A stretch of DNA of 64,000 nucleotides from Leuctra nigra (lineage: Eukaryota > Arthropoda > Insecta > Plecoptera > Leuctridae), in NCBI GenBank assembly GCA_934045905.1, contig OW203767.1, forward strand, positions 27,102,785 to 27,166,784. The letters run 5' to 3'. Of this stretch, positions 61,601 to 64,000 are shown piece by piece. The position numbers and the translations under genes are program-made. The notes under the pieces were generated by a model. That model searched no databases. It was not told where the DNA came from and worked only from the letters and a program-made list of their open reading frames with translations. Position 1 is the first letter of the stretch, and the number at the start of each line of letters is the position of its first letter.

Positions 61601-63981
61601 AATAAGTATCTCCTGATAGCCTAAAAAATGAAAATGGTCTTCGAGAAATGTGATCAAACTCATATTTAGCATGGTCAGTAAGACCAACAATGTCACTTAT
61701 TTTACAAATTTTCAGCATAATCTGTCAAGAAAGTATGCACTTATTGACATTTTTAATAGCTGTCAGAAATGAAACATTGAAAATGAATGTCTTTCCAATG
61801 CAACTGAATCTGATTTGCTTTAGGTACAAGAGTGTTTTGATGGTATGTACACTTTTTTAGTGAAAAGCAGATATTTTTATGTTTATTGAGTTGATCAAAT
61901 TTGAATAATTCAATTTGGATCATAGTTTCCAACAAATCATTTCGAGTTTTTAAGGACCTTGATTGTCTTTTCGTCAATTCGTAGTTCTGATGGCCGTGCC
62001 TCCCGTGTTTCTACTTGGCTGATTTTGCATCCAGGAGGGATTAGAAACATAAGCTCACATTTCAATAATATCATTGAGTGGCGTTTGTTCTCTTCTAGCG
62101 TTCACACGTCATTCCAAATCTCTACTGCATTTTGCTTCTTTTCGTTGATAATTTTGGCAATTTGGTGTACTTTGTGAAGGTATTAGTAAAATTGAATCGC
62201 TTTTAAAGCATAGATATTAGGTATCTACAGTTTTTGTCCAGGGGATTGATTATTTCAAATTATTTTTTTCTTGGAAACGTTGGATTCATTCCGTTTCTAA
62301 ACTAGGTAGTTACTATTTTACCTGATCCGTTTTTTTGTGTGGAACTTTGATTCGTTTCGCTTATTAGTTGAAAGGTGTTTACTTTATTTTCATATTTGCG
62401 AAGTTTTGTTCAAGATTCATTTCGTAACATTACGACATTGAATACATTACGTCTTTGAGCACACATTTCGTGCATTTCAAACATTGATCACACAAATATT
62501 ATTGTACTTTAATTAGGTAGGTACTCTACTTCTTACTTTTTCATTACCTATCTTATCCCTATTTAAACATGCCGAAAAATGGAAAGACTTCTGCTAGAAT
62601 GAAAGCCATAAAGGCGAAAAAGCGTCTGCGTGAAATTGAAGATCAAGAAACTGACGAAGCTAAATCTAAAAGGTTGAAACAAAATGTCGTTAATAATAAA
62701 GCATCAAGGAGCAAAGAGACCCCCGACCAGACTGCTGCAAGGAGATACTCAAACAATCAACGCAATACCCGCTCTCGTGCAGCGGGTATTGCCGATTGAC
62801 CGACCAACTAAAAACTTCGCATGGTAATTGGTAGCAACATTTAAGGTATTTTTGCCAATTTTCAGTCTAATTTGTAGTTATTTTCAAAAGTTTATCATAT
62901 CATATGAGTGGTCCCAGGTATATTGTTTGAAGGATATCATGTGATTTTTGAAACTTAACAATGAACCGTTCAATCAAAGGTTTAATCGATCAACTTAAAA
63001 CTTAGCAAGGTTATTGGGACCAATATTTTTGGAAATTTTGGAGATATTTATACAAGTCTGTGACGAAATTCAAGAATTATTGGCTTTTAATGACATTTTC
63101 GATAGACATAATTTCGGTTCGAGGTGTTGCGTGTATCCGTGCTCGCTCATCAACGCGTTACTCAGAGCGTTTTCCTAGTACAATATGGTCACTCTTGGGA
63201 CTACATCCATTTCTAATTTGGACAAAACAATGCCGAATTACGCCACTCTCCTCAAGTACAGACTTTCTAGTGACATTCAAGACATCATCATCTTCGTTGT
63301 TTTTTTTATTATTTCATACCCTGTTTCCAAAAGCACTTGAATCAGGGGGTAGACAGGTACAATACAAATGTACACTCATTGTCTAACCAGACATAAAGGC
63401 TATACAAATTGTCTCAACCGGCTAGCCGGACCGGTTGAAATATCTTCAGATTCTTCTTCATTCTCACTTTCTTCCACCTCCATCTTCGTAATTAAACAAT
63501 TCCAGATGTCGTTATTCTCCCACCACCGTCCTTCCTCAACCGTTTTCCAGTCTTCCCCTCTTGTACTCCCATCTTCTTCAATCAAATTCTTCCACTGTGC
63601 TCTAAACCTTCCAACAATTCTCTTTCTTATAGCATTGATTGATTCCATACTCTCTTCTGACCATTCTTCCAATATCCATTCTCTTCATGTTACCAAACCA
63701 CCTCAATCTCCCTCCCCACCTTGAATCCCAATCTCTCCACACCCAATTCCTTCCTAATCTATGAATTTCTAATTCTGTCGAACATCGTTTTTCTTCGTTT
63801 ATGAACAATATTTTCCATTGTTGTGAGTTGTCTTGGTTTGTGATTAATATTTATTGACGTATTAATTATTTTACAGTTGATCAGTTATGAATGGGAGACT
63901 CTAGTAGTAGGTTTTGCAAGTGTTCTATGGATTATGCTCGCTTACACGGTCTTTATGCTCTCCCAGAAAGTTGCAGACGAG
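55601..63981 (+). CDS. Odorant receptor OR-C (7tm_6), exons 1-5 of 7
   Basis: Coding exons 55601-55700, 56250-56658, 57507-58043, 60293-60392 and 63877-63981 encode residues 1-417. The lengths (100, 409, 537, 100, 105) equal those of OR-A and OR-B, and the phases match throughout, which supports joining them despite introns of 2.2 and 3.5 kb. The last donor, GAG|GTATGT, leads out of the window; exons 6 and 7 (third intracellular loop, TM7, C-terminus, about 72 residues) are expected just beyond 64000. Exon 2 (GVWTKDGGARRVILPVIILY) and the TM4 region (FTEFAIDVIVMIVAINFVVS) are diverged, while the intracellular loop is nearly the same as in the paralogues. The TM6 exon reads VLWIMLAYTVFMLSQKVADE. 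No disabling changes are seen. Introns 3 and 4 hold several transposons, including a LINE fragment. Confidence 0.8.
56732..56870. mobile_element. MITE with GGGGCTGGATTCACAAA ends
   Basis: Perfect terminal inverted repeats of 17 bases (GGGGCTGGATTCACAAA / TTTGTGAATCCAGCCCC) and inverted internal AGATAATACGTATTA-like segments; 139 bases in OR-C intron 2. Confidence 0.85.
58178..59067 (-). mobile_element. AACGCGTT-family repeat in OR-C intron 3
   Basis: The left end CCGCGTTGATGAGCGAGCG and the right end GTGGAGACGCTCGCTTCGCT are the two family termini in inverted order. The inside is unrelated AT-rich DNA without coding capacity. Confidence 0.5.
59267..59646 (+). mobile_element. 5'-truncated non-LTR retrotransposon or SINE, copy 2
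   Basis: Matches the copy at 9097-9544 from AGCTACGCCGGCGAGCATAT to the GACGCGCCATTAAAC / CTAAT tail with few differences. A perfect 14-bp target-site duplication, ATTGGCCTTAAATT, flanks it at 59253-59266 and 59647-59660, so the insertion is recent. GC-rich against the AT-rich intron. No real coding sequence. Confidence 0.85.
61140..61184 (+). repeat. Isolated AACGCGTT-family end
   Basis: GTGCTCGCTCATCAACGCGT followed by TACACTGAGCGTTTTC. Similar solitary ends lie near 12824, 20790 and 34463. Confidence 0.5.
61383..63180 (+). mobile_element. AACGCGTT-family repeat, longest copy, in OR-C intron 4
   Basis: Begins GAGCGAGCGAAGCGAGCGAC and ends GCTCGCTCATCAACGCGTTA with CTCAGAGCGTTTTCC, the same termini and orientation as 51539-52135, but about 1.8 kb long. 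It contains a poly-T tract (61436-61463) and a 76-codon basic ORF at 62569-62799 that the shorter copies lack. It may also be two adjacent insertions rather than one. Confidence 0.4.
62569..62799 (+). CDS. Small basic ORF, probably transposon-derived
   Basis: An intact 76-residue frame starting MPKNGKTSARMKAIKAKKRL. It is Lys/Arg-rich and shows two rough repeats (RLREIEDQETDEAKSKRLKQ and ETPDQTAARRYSNNQRNTRS). Such R/K/E-rich repeat segments occur at the N-termini of Helitron- and other transposon-encoded proteins in insects, so I read it as a 5' fragment of an element ORF; a functional domain is not visible. It ends within a perfect 12-bp stem hairpin (62762-62792, GCAATACCCGCT / AGCGGGTATTGC). 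It is not a canonical receptor exon, and it lies inside OR-C intron 4. Confidence 0.35.
   Translation: MPKNGKTSARMKAIKAKKRLREIEDQETDEAKSKRLKQNVVNNKASRSKETPDQTAARRYSNNQRNTRSRAAGIAD
63300..63830 (-). pseudogene. LINE reverse-transcriptase 3' end, frameshifted
   Basis: The minus strand reads GGRLRWFGNMKRMDIGRMVR from about 63735. After a frame shift near 63660 it continues as AIRKRIVGRFRAQWKNLIEE and EDWKTVEEGRWWENNDIWNC. RLRWFGHVxRM followed by GRPxxRWxDxIEEDxxxRGxDW is the usual C-terminal ending of insect non-LTR reverse-transcriptase ORFs. Only this 3' end remains. The polymerase domain is absent and the frame is broken, so it is a dead 5'-truncated insertion. An A-rich run on the minus strand near 63290-63320 could be its tail. 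Confidence 0.7.
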
Positions 63982-64000
63982 GTATGTATTTTATGTGTGA

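Noticed and set aside
1..64000. CRISPR arrays, operons or prokaryotic features
   Set aside because: Repeats are dispersed or palindromic, not regularly spaced, and all genes have spliceosomal introns.

Overview
This is an insect nuclear genome window: AT-rich, long-introned and full of transposable elements, with two 200-N assembly gaps (12250-12449 and 32617-32816). The arthropod assignment rests on three insect odorant receptor (7tm_6) genes and on a Skeletor-type DM13/DOMON gene. I cannot name the order or species from the sequence alone.

Layout. (1) 1-3772 is the 3' flank of Skeletor and carries an over-represented TTATTGTC(A/G) motif and a palindromic MITE. (2) 3773-8885, minus strand: seven phase-consistent exons, including a 21-nt microexon, give the C-terminal part of protein Skeletor (end of a DM13 domain, DOMON domain, hydrophobic tail); its 5' exons were not found. 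(3) 9097-19140: a non-LTR retrotransposon tail with target-site duplication, CRE-rich composite repeats, a gap and palindromic MITEs. (4) 19144-25969, plus strand: a complete small gene with a TATA box, a non-coding first exon and four coding exons, predicting a 259-residue secreted, charged, Pro/Ala-rich protein. (5) 30134-30434, minus strand: last exon of a somatomedin-B/thrombospondin-1 domain (SBSPON-like) secreted protein. (6) 37138-63981, plus strand: three tandem odorant receptor genes, OR-A, OR-B (both complete, 489 residues) and OR-C (five of seven exons; it runs off the right edge). Exons 1-5 have the same lengths in all three (100/409/537/100/105 nt), and exons 6-7 (156/63 nt) are the same in OR-A and OR-B, so these are recent tandem duplicates despite introns stretched by transposons.

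The most interesting biology is in the receptor cluster. Segments predicted to be cytoplasmic (the N-terminal exon with its 5' leader, a very large Arg-rich second intracellular loop, and the third intracellular loop) are almost identical between paralogues even at silent sites, while the transmembrane and extracellular parts have diverged strongly. The large loop contains a consensus splice donor and a phase-matched acceptor 162 nt apart that could make a short-loop isoform. The transposons in and around these genes form nested palindromes, including a 4.6-kb one in OR-A intron 1. One repeat family carries 13 exact copies of CCGGAARTGACGTCA, an overlapping ETS-like plus CRE motif; eleven of them are in OR-A.
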